Below are positions 1-11,971 of a stretch of 64,000 nt of DNA, piece after piece (position 1 is the stretch's first letter; each line of letters starts with the position of its first letter). This stretch comes from Moniliella sp. 'wahieum' (lineage: Eukaryota > Basidiomycota > Moniliellomycetes > Moniliellales > Moniliellaceae), in the NCBI GenBank assembly GCA_003971905.1, contig RSEE01000043.1, positions 186,001 through 250,000 on the forward strand, given 5' to 3'. A program made the translations under genes and the position numbers. The notes below the pieces were generated by a model. That model made no database searches. It saw only the letters and a list, made by a program, of their open reading frames with translations, and was not told the DNA's origin.

Positions 1-530
1 CTTTGTGATGATAAGCAGAAGCTGAAATGGCTCAGCGTAGACCTTGATAGCACGGAAGAATGAAGTGGCGGACTGGAGATAGAAGTGGTCCCTGAGCAAA
101 CAGAGTTTCACCCAACGCGATCTGCTGCATGAAAAAGAGTCGGCGCGCTGAGGTTCTTGAGGAATGGTGTCATCCAGCGCGGCACGGACGGTTTTAACCT
201 CAGCGGCAGCTGCTTCATCCAACGCCTTTCGGGCCTTTTCAGCGGCCTTCGTTTGAGCCTTCTGCAACTTCTTCTTCTCTTTGCCCAGGGAATGGCGGAA
301 GGAGGAAGAATGGCGCCGCCGGTAATCAAACCAGCTATAGGGCACCGCATGCATGTGCATGATAGTCAGCTCAAGCACACACCACAGTGGCATGTATCCC
401 CCTTGCTTTCGCCCCATAGACACAGAACAGGAAGGCACTCTCGCGATCGCCAGTATACTCACACCGCATAGCCCGCTACTGCGGTGGCGACGGTGACGCC
501 CGTGATGGCGACAAGGGTAGATGTCTTCAT
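1..530 (-). CDS. TOM20: Mitochondrial import receptor Tom20 (C-terminus off window)
   Basis: Tom20 is the outer-membrane receptor of the TOM complex that binds presequences of mitochondrial precursors. Exon 1 (530-463) starts MKTSTLVAITG and forms one N-terminal membrane anchor ending GYAV. A 128-nt intron (462-335, GTGAGT..TATAG) restores the family signature: exon 2 opens WFDYRRRHSS and runs into the basic coiled stretch KEKKKLQKAQTKAAEKARKA. Downstream FMQQIALGE and FYLQSATSFFRAIKVY match the conserved TPR-like core. The frame changes twice within about 40 nt (roughly 90-125), which I read as sequence errors because both flanks match the family. About 134 codons are visible; fungal homologues run 150-200, so the last part lies beyond position 1. 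The gene is head-to-head with the phosphate carrier. Confidence 0.87.
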
Positions 531-1308
531 GGGGAGAAAGGGCAAAGATGTGGTGGATGGGGGGGCGTGCGTGCATGCACTACCGATTGGGAAAGAAAGA
601 GGTGAAGCGGTGTGAAGGGGCGATTGAGAGGTCTGGTTGGCTCGACAGGCCTCAGGCCTCACTAGCTCACTAGCACTCAGGCGTGAAGCTTGGAGCTCCT
701 GAGAGGTTCAGGGGTGCCGGGCAGGGTGTGGGCTGAGCCGCGGTCTGTGGTGGGCCCCAGGTGAGTGTCATATTCAGCCTCCCCTTCTGTGTGTAGCCGT
801 CCGAAAAGTTTACCCCGGCCCATTGCCTGCGGCTCAGGCATGTTTGCACATTTCATTGTGGGAGCGCAGCATTCAGGCAGGCGCCCACCCAGTGGCAAAC
901 GGCGAGGGGAAGCGGAACCCGGCGGGCGGCACAGCGCCACTGCCTGCCCCGCTGGCCACTCGGAGCTGGCCGGAAGCAGCCGAGCCAGCCACTGGCGCAG
1001 TGCCGGCAGTTTTGCGGCGGTGCAGGCGATCGGGTGTTGATGACATACCTGCTGACGACAGCGCCCACGTGCTCCCCAGGCGAGCGCGGAAGAGAAGCAC
1101 TGCCGCCGTGCCCGACACCGCATGGCGCCCGTCTTCCATGCTCCGCTCGGTGCCAGTCCGCCCGTGCCAGCTGGGCAGCCAAGCAAGCGGCGAATCTTCT
1201 CTGGCCGTGTTCCTTCGCCCCGCTCGCTCGCTGCCGCTTTGTATTTCCACCACCACCTCGTGTCCTCGTCCACCTGCCCCCCCCCCTCCGTCCTTGAAGT
1301 CGACCAAG
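531..1308. promoter_or_regulatory. Shared divergent region TOM20 / phosphate carrier
   Basis: These 778 nt separate two genes read outwards, both for mitochondrial proteins. Near TOM20 (654-668) there are two AGGCCTC heptamers followed by ACTAGCTC-type units. A C-rich pyrimidine tract (about 1278-1290) precedes the carrier ATG. I see no convincing gene; the longer open frames here lack family features. Confidence 0.5.
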
Positions 1309-2295
1309 ATGGCGTTTTCTCCCATGTTCCAGGCCCTCAACGCGCCCGTTTCGGCGTCGGCTTACCCTATCCACGCCCCTGCCGAGGGCGCCAAGGGCCC
1401 CCAGGGCGTGGAGCTCTACCTCCGCTTTGCCCTCGCCGGTGCCGTTGGCTGCGCCATCACCCACGGCGGTATGACGCCCGTCGACGTGGTCAAGACCCGT
1501 ATCCAGCTCGAGCCTGAGGTCTACAACAAGGGCATGATCACCGCCTTCCGCCAGATCATTTCCAAGGAGGGCGCCGGCGCTCTCCTGACTGGCTTTGGTC
1601 CCACCGCGACTGGCTACTTCATCCAGGGTGCCTTCAAGTTCGGCGGGTACGAGTTCTGGAAGAAGACCTTCATTGATGCCCTCGGCTACGAGACGGCCGT
1701 CGCCAACAAGGCTGCTGTCTACCTCGGTGCCTCGGCCGTCGCCGAGTTCTTCGCCGACATTGCGCTCTGCCCTCTGGAGGCTACCCGTATCCGTCTTGTG
1801 TCGGAGCCTGGCTTTGCTAACGGCCTGGTCGGTGCCTTCAGCAAGATTGCCAAGAACGAGGGTCTCGGTGGCTTCTACGCTGGCTTTGGCCCCATCCTCT
1901 TCAAGCAGGTCCCTTACACCATGGCCAAGTTCGCCGTGTACGAGATTGCGTACGAGAAGCTTGTTGCTATTTCTGGCAAGAGCAAGGAGGAGATCACTGG
2001 TGGTCTCAGCACCACGCTCAACTTGAGCGCTGGTGTCATTGCTGGTCTGGCCGCTGCCTTCATCTCGCAGCCCGCCGACACGCTGCTGTCCAAGATCAAC
2101 AAGACCAAGGCTCTCCCCGGCGAGACGACGACTGGCCGTCTGGTCAACATTGCCAAGCAGATCGGTCTCAAGGGTCTCTTCACCGGTATGGGCGCCCGTT
2201 TCGTCATGATTGGTACTCTTACCGCTGGTCAGTTCGCTCTCTACGGCGACATCAAGAAGGCCCTCGGTGCCACGGCTGGTGTCGACCTCAAGTAA
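1309..2295 (+). CDS. MIR1: Mitochondrial phosphate carrier, intronless and intact
   Basis: This is a mitochondrial carrier family protein of 328 aa that imports inorganic phosphate across the inner membrane for ATP synthesis. Three carrier repeats are visible, each with the P-x-[DE]-x-x-[KR] signature or a close variant: PVDVVKTR (near residue 59), PLEATRIR (near 155) and PADTLLSK (near 257). The motif [19 protein letters not shown] is characteristic of the phosphate carrier subfamily. The start chosen is the ATG just after the C-rich tract, giving [11 protein letters not shown]; upstream in-frame codons look non-coding. Length is close to the yeast protein (311 aa). Together with RPS0 it is one of two long genes here with no break at all. 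Codon use is strongly C-ending, as expected for high expression. Confidence 0.96.
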   Translation: MAFSPMFQALNAPVSASAYPIHAPAEGAKGPQGVELYLRFALAGAVGCAITHGGMTPVDVVKTRIQLEPEVYNKGMITAFRQIISKEGAGALLTGFGPTATGYFIQGAFKFGGYEFWKKTFIDALGYETAVANKAAVYLGASAVAEFFADIALCPLEATRIRLVSEPGFANGLVGAFSKIAKNEGLGGFYAGFGPILFKQVPYTMAKFAVYEIAYEKLVAISGKSKEEITGGLSTTLNLSAGVIAGLAAAFISQPADTLLSKINKTKALPGETTTGRLVNIAKQIGLKGLFTGMGARFVMIGTLTAGQFALYGDIKKALGATAGVDLK

Positions 2296-2846
2296 ATTGG
2301 TCACGTCGGTGCGTGAACCCCATTTGCCTCCCCTCAGGCGGCCGATGCTCTTCACAACCCCTGTTACGTGTCTTCCTTTTACTTTTCTCGTCCTACTGCC
2401 AGGGCAGATGCACTGCCCATGTCTGTATCTACTTGCATTCCATGACTGGCCTCGGGAGCAACCCACTGTTCTCGTCTCACCTGTTAGATGTTAGACCATC
2501 TCCTTACGGAAGCGTATAGCCTTTGGACAGGTAATGTCGATGTTGTCACCATGCCTTCGGGCGTCGCTGGCGAGATAAGATAAAAACCTTCCGGAGACGT
2601 GGTGAAAAAGGTGTACGTAATGCTGAGAAACTCTATCGTGTTCTACGACTCGCTGTGCGCATCACGCACGTCACGTGCTGGACATCTACAGGCCCTGATC
2701 GTCGTGGGAGTACCGCCAATATCCACCCCAGCGTACAACCAACCTGTTTTTATCTTCTGCCTTTGCACACATCCACTGTTCGCCCGACTCGGTGGCCCAA
2801 CAGACAGGAGGAACCACAGTATGCATAATATCCGCTAGGTACGCTC
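2296..2846. other. Convergent 3' intergenic region
   Basis: This stretch lies tail-to-tail between the phosphate carrier and SDA1. It should hold both 3' UTRs. I see no gene. Confidence 0.5.
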
Positions 2847-5611
2847 TCACTTGTAGCGCTTCTTCTCCTTCTCGTGCGCCTTGCGCAACCTCCGGCTCTT
2901 GGCTTGAAGCGACTCCTTTTCTTGGACCGCACTGCAAACGACTTTTGAACCATCTGGAAGTTCTTCCCTTCTTCTTTTGCTCGTTGGTCGACGAAGAGGG
3001 GTTGTCCTTGTTGCGCTTGCCCTTCTTGGACCCGAACTTTTCCCGGTCTTCCCGACCTGCCTCGCGCATTGCCTTGCGCTCCTCGTAGTCCTGCTTGGCC
3101 TTCTTGCGGGGGCCCAAGATATCGCCCGCATCAAGGAAGCCCTCATCGGCAGCGGAACGTTTCTTGCTCGCAGCCGCCTCTGCTTGAGCGCTGCAAGTTG
3201 ACGTTGGCAATAATCGAACCACCCTTGGCTGCCGCCTCGGCCGCGGACAGACGCAACTCGTCCAACTTGACAAAGTCGGCTGGAGTCAGGATCCGGGTAG
3301 TAGCAAGCTCTACCATCGCTTCTTTCCTGAGCCTTCAGAGCCAATTGGCGAGCTTCTTCCCGCGCTTGCTCCCGCTTGCTCTTGGCCGTCTCATTTTCCG
3401 CCTCGTCAGCCATGGTGGGCAAGCCTTCGCGCTTGCGCCGCCGATCCTCCCTTCGCTTGGCCTTCCATTCCGCTGCACGCTCCTTGGTACTGAGCTTGGG
3501 CTTCTTGCTTTCATCCTCACTGTCGGAAATGTTGATCCCCTCGTCTTCATCACTGCTAACGTTGATCCAGCCACCCGAGTCGTCACTGTCGTTGTCGCTG
3601 TCCGAGTCGGAATCCACCTCCCACCCGTCCCAATCCGCCTCGTCATCACCAGCCTCAGCAAGGTGTTTAACAAGCAACTCGAGCCCGGGGATCCCGTGCA
3701 CCTCGTCCTTCTTGACACCAAACGTGGTCTCCGTCAAGGCGTCCTTACCCGCCAGGTCAGCCATTGTGGCCTCCTTGCCCCGCTCCGCCTTTCGCAGTAG
3801 ACCAGGGTTCACTTCACGATACAGAGCTAGGAGACCACGCGAGGCGGCGATGATCCCCTTGTCCTTAGATTTGCGGTACTCAATCAGGTCCGACAACAGT
3901 TCTGGCGCATCGTCCATCACACTCGGCTGCCGGGCGCAGATCTCACGGACGGTATTGATACCAGCAGCGACCACCTCAGCTCCGACACCAGGGTGAACAA
4001 ACTCGTTGCTCACCTTTCGCACCACAGGAAGTAAAACGTCAGGTGGCGTTTGCTCGTGAATGGCCTGGGCAAGCGAGACGAGGATGAGAGTGACATGTTC
4101 TTGGGAAGGGCGTAGGAACTTCTCGGTGTAAGAGTAGAATCCAAGCACAGTAAGACTGTTGAGGCTGATGATCCGACTGAGCAATTGCAGAATGCGGACC
4201 TTGAGCTCAATCTTGTACCGTTTATCGTTTTTGCGCATGTGCTCAAACAGCTTCTCTGCAAACGATTGTGGGTCGTGCAGCAGATCAAGCGCCACGCATT
4301 AAAGTGTCCGTCACCACCGGCGCCAACTCCAGCCTCCTCTTCCTTCTTACGCCGCATCCGCTTGGCCGCAGCAGCGGCCATCCGCATTTTCCGGTCGCCA
4401 CCACGGGTCTTCCGGTTGACTTTACGCTGGTGCTGCAGCTTTCCCATGTCGGGAGCGACGGCTTCTTGATCGTCGCTGTCGTCCCCATCTTCTTCATCCG
4501 AACCTTGGTTCTCCGATGCGTGGAGATCACCCAGGAAAAAACGGACACAGGACGACTGAACCTTCTGGTTGGGATGGAAGCAGCCCTCGGCAATAATCTG
4601 TACAGTGCGGGCATCACGCCTGAAAAAGAGGGGGAACAGAGTCAGTTGACTTGCGCTTGTTTTAATAAAAACACAGAGGTCAGAATGTTGTTTCAAACAT
4701 ACCAAATGTTTTTCCTCCACAACTCGGCAGCGAGCTTGACCGCCCACATAGCTTCACTTTTCTGCATGTTCTCCTGGGTTTGGTTGCCCTTGGACCCATA
4801 GGAGACCGTGTTGGTGCTGTTGGCAATCTTACCAGCCTCAATGCCCTTTTGCATGAGGTTAAAAAGCCAGTTCTGGACTTGACGGTTGAGGGCGATATTT
4901 TTAGACTTGAGGTTGGCCGCTTTGAGCTGCATCAGGATCGTCTTTTGAACATACTGCCGCAACGTCGCCGAGGTAGTCAACGAGAGCAGAGGCAGAAGAG
5001 TCTGAAGTAGTCTGGGGAGAGAAGCGAGATTTCGTAAGTAAACAAAAAACATCTCTGCAAGCGAACAGGATTGACTACTACTCTTCCGGCTTCATGTAGT
5101 CGTGATGGCAGAGCATTACCAAGCTCTTGGCACAGGCCAGACGAATGTCGGGTGTCAACGAGGCATGATGCTTGAGCAGAAGGTCCGAGAGCTCCTTGGT
5201 GAAATCCTTGGTGATATCGGGGTATGAAGGGGCAAGGTGAGTGACAAAATTGAGGATGGAAAGGAACTGGTTGTGCTCGTCCTTGGAAAGCCGCATGCTG
5301 GCCCCCAATGAACCATTGGCCCCCACGCCCAGAGCACCAATGTCACCCAGCGCAGCATTCGCTCCAGCCGCAGCCGCAGCCACATCAATACCTGCGCCAA
5401 TATCGTTGCTGAGGATACGACGCAGGCCTTGGAAGTGGTTCCACTGGGCTACAAAGTCGTCCTGGTACCCTTTCGGGTCGCGCTTCAGCAGATTCTGCAG
5501 CGCAGGCAGGTTGCTCGTATTGAGCAGGCCACGCGACTTGGAGCGAAGACGCAGGTCATCATCCATCCCTCCAGTTGCGTCCTGGCCATTCCCCTTGGAA
5601 ACGCTCGCCAT
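2847..5611 (-). CDS. SDA1: SDA1, 60S ribosomal subunit biogenesis / export factor
   Basis: Sda1 is a nucleolar HEAT-like protein needed for 60S maturation and export and for G1 progression. The start is MASVSKGNG at 5611. Family blocks in order: LQNLLKRDPKGYQDDF; LLKHHASLTPDIR; then LWRKNIWRDARTVQIIAEG; HDPQSFAEKLFEHM; an acidic stretch (VDSDSDSDNDSDDSGG); and the C-terminal signature GPRKKAKQDYEERKAMREAGRE followed by FGSKKGK. Two introns are clear: 5081-5012 (70 nt) and 4702-4620 (83 nt), both GT..AG. At least four one-base losses interrupt the frame (near 4297, 3310, 2970 and 2925, plus an unclear one near 3195); adding one base to the affected run restores the conserved reading in each clear case. 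About 800 aa in total, longer than yeast (767). Confidence 0.92.
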
Positions 5612-6057
5612 CTTGCTAGAGATGAGGAGAGGAGGTGGGGAGAGTTGGGGGTGGTAGACGGGGCGGTTGCTTGACCGGCAAGCAGGTGCCAGCTCCTCTG
5701 CCAACCGGACCAAAAAATTAAAGCGCCGCTTCCTTCCGCTGCGGAGTTGCACCGGTCATATTTAACGGATTCACACTGAAACGTTCAGATCTTGGAGTCC
5801 TATCCTTTCAGTTCCGCCCGCGGCAGCTACTACGCGTGACGCATTTACGTGTTACGCGTTCCGCGTTATACGCGAAACCATCCAAGAGCTCCCTCTGTTG
5901 TTCGTCCTTACCCTTTATTAGGTCTTCGTGGATGGGGGAATGGATTCCGCCTCATAGAGTGCGATCATCCACGCGCACAGTTTCCTGACATTACACTTTC
6001 TACAGTCACGTACGACACATGTGGGGGTGTCATGCATTATGATGGCCAGAAACTTTC
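5612..6057. other. Intergenic, ACGCG-type motifs
   Basis: This is the SDA1 upstream region and the end of the IQ gene. Around 5832-5878 there is a run of ACGCGT-centred units spaced about 7 nt (ACGCGTG, TTACGTG, TTACGCG). No gene is seen. Confidence 0.5.
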
Positions 6058-7602
6058 CTAGCTTTCATGCACTACACCTGAACTGAACAAGTTCTTGATC
6101 CCTTGCTTGATGTTGTCCGCATCCTTGAGAGCGTTGGAGTGGATATTGGCGTGGAATGCTTCGGTATCCTTCCGGACCGCAGCGTACTTCTCCATCACAC
6201 CCAACGCAATCAGCGACTTGGAGAACTTGCATTGGGACAAGTCCACCCCGGCCTGGGACAGAGCTTGGACAAACACCCTAAACTGTTCGGAACCTGTGCG
6301 GTAGTGTCCGCTGAGCGGTGATAAGGAGCGCAGCACTCCCTCTTGCACCTGAATCAACCCGGCCGACAACACCCGACCGCCGTTGAGGAACGAGCTGTGC
6401 TGGAACTTACCTGGCGTCTTTTGCCCACATACAGCTCCAGGTTTTGGTTGCAAACGTAAATCCTGAAAAGTAGGGCAGGAAAAAAGGGCGTCAGTCGTGT
6501 GTTTATATTGCTGTAGATACTGTGGCAATCGAGAGGTGAAGGTTAGTACTGAGAGGTATATACGAACCAGGTGTTGGATTTGATGGCCTTGCGCGTCAAC
6601 TTGTCCGCCCACCCGGCAGTGGTGAGTGACTTGAATGGGCCATGAGCGCTCGCCATGTTGGTAGAATAATGGGTGGTTGTCCTTCTCTTCGTCAGAGTTT
6701 CCGTCTGAGCTATACTTGCTCCAGTCGGACTCGAACGACGAAGACGATTCGCTCGAATTCCGCCGCCGAGCTTCGTCACGGGCGTCCTGAGCCTCCTTCT
6801 CGCTTAAGGGACCGATGCCCCGTCCCTCGCCCAAATCCGTCCAGCGGTAAGGAGATGTATCGACAAACTCGCCGTTCCTGCGAAAGACAAGGCGTCCATT
6901 TGGGTCCACGTCGACAATGTAGTTGCGTCGCTGAGATGCGGACAAGTAAGTAACACGTTCCGAGTCGAGTTGAGCCCGAGGGCAGGAGGGTAAGTCGACC
7001 TGTTTCCCCTCCCCATGATCAAGCCAGTAGAAAAAGTTTTCGTGGGAGGAGCTAGCGGACCACTCGACATGGTAATGCTTGAGGTTGGAGCCATATCGAT
7101 GATGCTTGTCCACCAGTTCAAGCCAATAACTCTGATCCATCACCTTCCCATCCTCTCCTTCAGTTCCGGGTTTACCACTCTCAGCCCAAAAACGTTCGAT
7201 CCAGTGCAAACTCTTCTCCTGAGCAGCGTGCAAGGACACATTGGCCTTGGTTTGCGGCACGAGGGAGGGCCCCCCGGCTACAGGTCCATCGGGCTTCTCC
7301 GCCGCATCCTGAGCGCTCTGCTCGTTCGCGGACGCAAAATCCTCATTGCCATCTGGTTGGCATGAAGCATGCGGCCGCCCAGCCAGCTGCTCAACGTAAA
7401 ATGTGCCGCGCTGCCAACGGCTGCGGCGCACCGGGCTGGTGGGAGCGGGATTGGCGCTGCGCCTCCTTGCTAGCTAGCGAAGTGAGCGTCTCGATCCATA
7501 GCTGGTCCGCATGCTCATCGGTCGGTGCGACTTCATCGAGACTTGTGTAGCAGTAGCCTCTTGTTGCTCCTCTTGTTGATCCGTGAACGGCAGGGCAGAC
7601 AT
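6058..7602 (-). CDS. Fungal IQ-calmodulin-motif family protein
   Basis: This belongs to a fungal family of unknown biochemical role whose members carry an N-terminal IQ motif. Conserved blocks: YWLELVDKHHRYGSNLKHYH; FFYWLDHGEGK with LPSCPRAQL; RVTYLSASQRRNYIVDVDPNGRL; and the C-terminal KFQHSSFLNGGRVLSAGLI plus LSPLSGHYRTG. An intron with donor GTTCGT and acceptor TTTCAG (about 6576-6467) joins NTW to IYVCNQNLELYVGKRR, matching family spacing. One C is missing near 6412 (KRRPGKFQHSS expected) and the frame also changes near 6665. The start is the ATG at 7602 (MSALPFTDQQ). The N-terminal 60 codons need a further frame change, so the IQ motif itself is not clearly readable. Stop at 6058. Confidence 0.75.
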
Positions 7603-8437
7603 GATGGTGACGATAGGGTGGTGATCGTGGTGATGGTAGCGCGTGGTTGCAATGGCTTCTGTCGTTGTCGTTCCAGCGGCCAGTACTTATTAGTGGCAGG
7701 GGGTGGCAAACATGAGCAGTTCCAGGGGTTATACAAATTGGGCAAAAATAAGATTGTGTGTGGTCGGGCAGATGTAGGAGTCAACACGCCTCTGTGCCCC
7801 TTGCCACCCCATGCATCAACGAAACGTTAAACGTTAAACAATGCTGAGCCCGTCCGCCTCCTGGAGCTGTGAGACAGAGGCGAGCGCAGGTGCTTAGCCC
7901 TCTTCATTGGCTGTGGCTTCACATGTCACACTTATAGCATAGCAGCGTCAGTCTTTGAGTTTGCTATATAAATAGCCATCCAGCATTTTTGATCCCAGAA
8001 GTTGTCACGGCCTCTGTTCCGTCCCATCTTCAAACTAAACCTTTCATCAGCCTCATCTCGCTTAGTGTGTGGTGGATGTGGATCTCTCCCGGGGTGTGTC
8101 ACTATATACCAATCCACCCCCCCGCGTGCGCTTCGTCCATCCCCACCCCCTGCGTCGCCAGGCGGCCAGGATGTGATATCAGGGCTGTGTTAGGGTCATA
8201 AGCACAGTATGTTCTTATCCAGCGGTCGTGGGAGAAGGCGACGGAGAAGGCACCAGCTTGGGCCGAGGGGTGCTTTATGGCCCCGGGTGGAAAGTTTCAC
8301 CAAGCACGTGCCACCGCTTCCTGCTTTGGCCTTCGGTTGACGCTGGCTAGGTGGCTGAAATGTTCAAGCGCGTACCCGTCGCAGGGCCCCTCGCCAAAGT
8401 GGCTCTCCTCGCATCCCGCCATCCCGCCTCCGCCGCC
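7603..8437. promoter_or_regulatory. Divergent intergenic region with TATA box
   Basis: This lies between the IQ gene and the TFIIIC subunit. It holds a strong TATA-like element (TATATAAATA, 7965-7974) and an AACGTTA heptamer pair at 7821-7839. No gene is seen. Confidence 0.45.
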
Positions 8438-11240
8438 ATGCACCGTCCCCGCCGCCAGGCAGCCACACGCGCCCTCGAGGCGCAGCGCGCGTCTTCCGCG
8501 GCCTACGATACAGATTCGGATGCTCCCGAGCCCAGTGCCCGCACCACCGGCTCTGCCGCCGCCGCTTCTAGCTCCGTTTCCTCACAGCTCGCGGCGGTAA
8601 GCGTGGTCGCGGCCGAGGACGCGGCGCTAGAGCAAGTACCACCCCTCGTCGACGCGGCGATGTGTCAGATGACTATGAGCCTGATGTTGCCAGCCCTGCC
8701 GAGTCGGATTGGGATACGGACCCGGACGCTGATGCTGGATGCGGATGCGGATGCGGATGATGGTGATGGTGATGGCGATGGCGATTTGGACGACCAATCG
8801 CCCCACCCGGCCTCCAGGAGCAGCAGTAAGAGAACCGCATCCCGCGCCGCCAAACCTTCCACCGCACGGAGACGCCAGGGCGCACTTCGGCTCAACAAAC
8901 GATCGATGGCGAAAGGGTGGGACCGCAACGGGTTCCACCAGCTCCCGGGCAAAGTCGAAATTGGCTTGAGCAACACTTACCTTCGTCGCGGTAGCCTCAA
9001 CATCTCCACGTTTGAACATGGTCGGCACCGCTCAATATGGGCACACCCTACCTCTGCCCTACCGTCTATCCCCGCATTGGTTCTACCGAGGCAACCAACG
9101 CGTCAGACTTGCCACCCTCGGCTGAACCCCAGCCGTCCTCTCCTTCTCCCGCTCCGGCTCCTGATTCGGAAAGCCAAGATATGGGCGGCCTGTTGACCCA
9201 AGAAGAGGCCGCATCGGGATGCGAAGCAGTGCCTTGGCCCCGAGATGGACAGGCCACTTGGTACCCGTTGGAGCTCAGGATTATCGTACACCCACCGACC
9301 GAGTTGGTAAATGGATCTCAGAACTATCCCATCCACCTCGGGCGCTGTTGGCCGACTATGCGTGGGTACCGGGAAAAATACCCCCGGGCACACCAGCTGC
9401 TGATCAGCCACTCCTTCCTCCCCCAGGCCCGCCACCACGTGCGGTCCAGGTAGGATTCACCCTCTTATCCCCCCAGTACGCTCTCTGCCTTCATCCCATA
9501 GAATGGACTGGGCTGTATACTGATGTTTGTTTCCCCTTTGATTTTGAACGGATCGCAGAGAAGCGGAGCAGAATCGACTCAAAGCCTTGACGATCATCCA
9601 GGACCGCAAGTCGATTCGGCCGAAGAGGAGAACGAGCGGGATCGCCTTTGGACCGGGCCGTGCCTGCCATCCATCTCACCTACGGCGCGCTACCGCAAGC
9701 CATCTCCGCGGGTGACGAGCAAACTCGTGTCGCGCCTCGTTCCGTCACGATCAAAGCAGGCCAAAGTGTGGAGGTGGAGGAAGGTGCTGACGCTGGGCTG
9801 AATCCGCACTGTTTCTACACGGGCGGATACACGTACGACGTGGCCTGCTGCCCGCGTGGCCTCAACGTGCTTGGACCCGAATACTTTGCCCTGTCCGTTG
9901 CGCATGACCCGGAACCGATAACCCTGTTGGGCGCTGCTGACTCCACTCCCCCGCCGGGCACGATCCAATTGTGGTCCGTGGACCCGATACCTGCGTCGGC
10001 ATCGGGACCAACGCAGGCGCCCCAGGTACAACTTCACTGGGTCCTCCATACCCCACAGGGCACAGCGTCGAAACTGGATTGGCGACCTTTGCCGGCTGGG
10101 GAGAGCGAGGTATACGGTCCGGATGTCTTGGGCCACCTAGCCGCCGTCTTTCCCGATGGCACGGCCCGTGTCTTCCAACTGCCCCACCCTGCTGCGGTTG
10201 AACGCCAGCTATCTTCCCCTTTGCCTGGACCCGCCCATCGAGGTCCCTCCCCTCCTCACCCTCGATTTGATCGAGACGCAAATTCTCTCGCTCGATTGGG
10301 GCGGGTCCAGTCGGTTGGCAACGGGCTGCGCGAATGGGTTTGTGGCTGTGTGGGACGTAGCTGCGTGCTTGGCTCGAGACCCAGAGATGCAACGCACACA
10401 TACCCCTCTCCTTCCTACTGTATACTTGCGTGCGCACGAAACGATGGTGACCCAAGTAAGCTGGGCGATGCACCCTCCCATCCAGCTCGCCGTACTGCCT
10501 CCCGCCCAGGCTGGAGGACCGGTCCAAAGTGCCGAACGGGCCGAATGGAACGCTGCGCCGCAAGAGCTCTACAGCGCCTCGCTCAATGGCACCCTTACAG
10601 TTTCCTATGTTTCGGGCAAACAAGCGAGATCCGATTGGGCATGGTCGGGGCCAGTACGCTGGCCTATGCTCTCACCTGGTCGCCCGTCACCGCTCTCCCA
10701 CTCGTCGAGGGCCCTTCCCACGCGCTCGTCTGCCTCTTCACCCGCCCGCCCAATTACGCTCGTACCCGCAAAGTCGGTACGCATCGCGCTCCGATTTCTT
10801 GCCTCGCTGCATCGCCCTTCCATCCGTTCGTCGCCTCCGGTTCGTTCGATGGTGCGGTCCGCGTACACAATGTCATGCGTAACGCCTTGACTCGTACCAC
10901 TCACCATCGCGCTTCGGTCCCGCTCTACCGTCTTGCCCTTTCCCTCCCCCTGCCCCTCCCTCAACGGCTTCCGCGACTCCTACAGCTACGACTGCGACTA
11001 CGGCCACAGCTACCTCGGGTTCTGACACCCGCACCTCTTCCCCATCTGCCCTTTGCACCTGGTCCAGTTCCTCGCCCCCGAGCTGTTGATCAACAAGAGT
11101 TTGGCGCGGTACGATTGGCCTTCCTCGGTCAGGTCACGGGCGTGGCCTGGTCCCAGGCCATCAACCGCGGTTACCTCCTCGTCTCGACCCATGCGGTTGG
11201 TATGGGCCGGGTCCAGTGGATTGGAAGTGGAAATGAATGA
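8438..11240 (+). CDS. TFC6: TFIIIC WD40 subunit (Tfc6-like)
   Basis: TFIIIC binds the A and B boxes of tRNA genes and recruits TFIIIB for RNA polymerase III. The N-terminus is basic and acidic low-complexity (Asp-rich tract near 8735-8790). The C-terminal half is a WD40 domain: CFYTGGYTYDVACCPRG, GTIQLWSVDP, LSLDWGGSSRLATGCANGFV then AVWDVA, and ISCLAASPFHPFVASGSFDG then AVRVHNVMRNAL, ending WSQAINRGYLLVST. That arrangement is typical of the Tfc6/GTF3C2 subunit. An intron at about 9450-9560 (GTAGGATTC..GATCGCAG) is plausible. The frame moves several times (near 8620, 8737, 9040, 9230, 9650, 10200, 10620). The start is the ATG with the best context (GCCGCCATG); an in-frame ATG at 8360 is possible. 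Family assignment fairly sure, exon details not. Confidence 0.68.
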
Positions 11241-11971
11241 TGGCTTTCGGGGTGGTCAGCGTGGTTGGGGTACTGCCAAATGCACAGTCCTAGTGTGGCA
11301 ACGTGGGAACGGGGGAACAAGTGTGGTGGTCAGGAGGGTAGAAGGGTATAGGCAAACATGGGGTTGGGATTGATACTGCAAATTGTACACTGGCGATGGT
11401 ACGGTCCAAGAGGACGAACATAGCAGGGAGGAGGGGGTAGCACCCGCTCTTGAGGACTCCAATCCTGAGTCTAACGTCGGGGAGAAGACCTGGCGCAAGT
11501 GAGCTACGGTACTGAACTCGAGCTGGGCTGACCGAGAGCGTTCGAGCCCAGGCTGAGGGGAATGGGTACTGCGCATGAGGCAGTATGGCCAAAGCGAGCT
11601 AGCAAGGAGTGTTTCTCTCCCCGTCTCTCCATCGCGAGGTGAAATGAGGATGCTCAACGAGGAGTCTAAATGACATTGGAGGCGGATACAAATGGTCGCC
11701 AGCGGCCGTGCCTTCCTCATCAAGAGGGAAGCACAAGGCAGAATAAGACACAACAATAGGAAAAGGGGGGAAGCGCGGGGACCTTGCACCAGAAGGATTG
11801 GGGCAGGCCATATGGCGCATGGCAGCGGAGAGGAGACAACGACAATGTGGGAAGGATACGGAGAGCAGCAGCACAGCTGCAGCAGACAGGCAATACAGAG
11901 AGGGTGGAAGTGGGGGTGGGGGGAAACAAAATGAACGCAATGCACAACCGCATGGCATACGCGTTCCTCGA
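11241..11971. other. Convergent 3' intergenic region
   Basis: This lies between the TFIIIC subunit and the small secreted protein on the other strand. Nothing beyond the two 3' ends is seen. Confidence 0.4.

Noticed and set aside
853-2466. 537-codon minus-strand open frame across the phosphate carrier
   Set aside because: Mirror of strong C-ending codon bias in the carrier gene; no family features.
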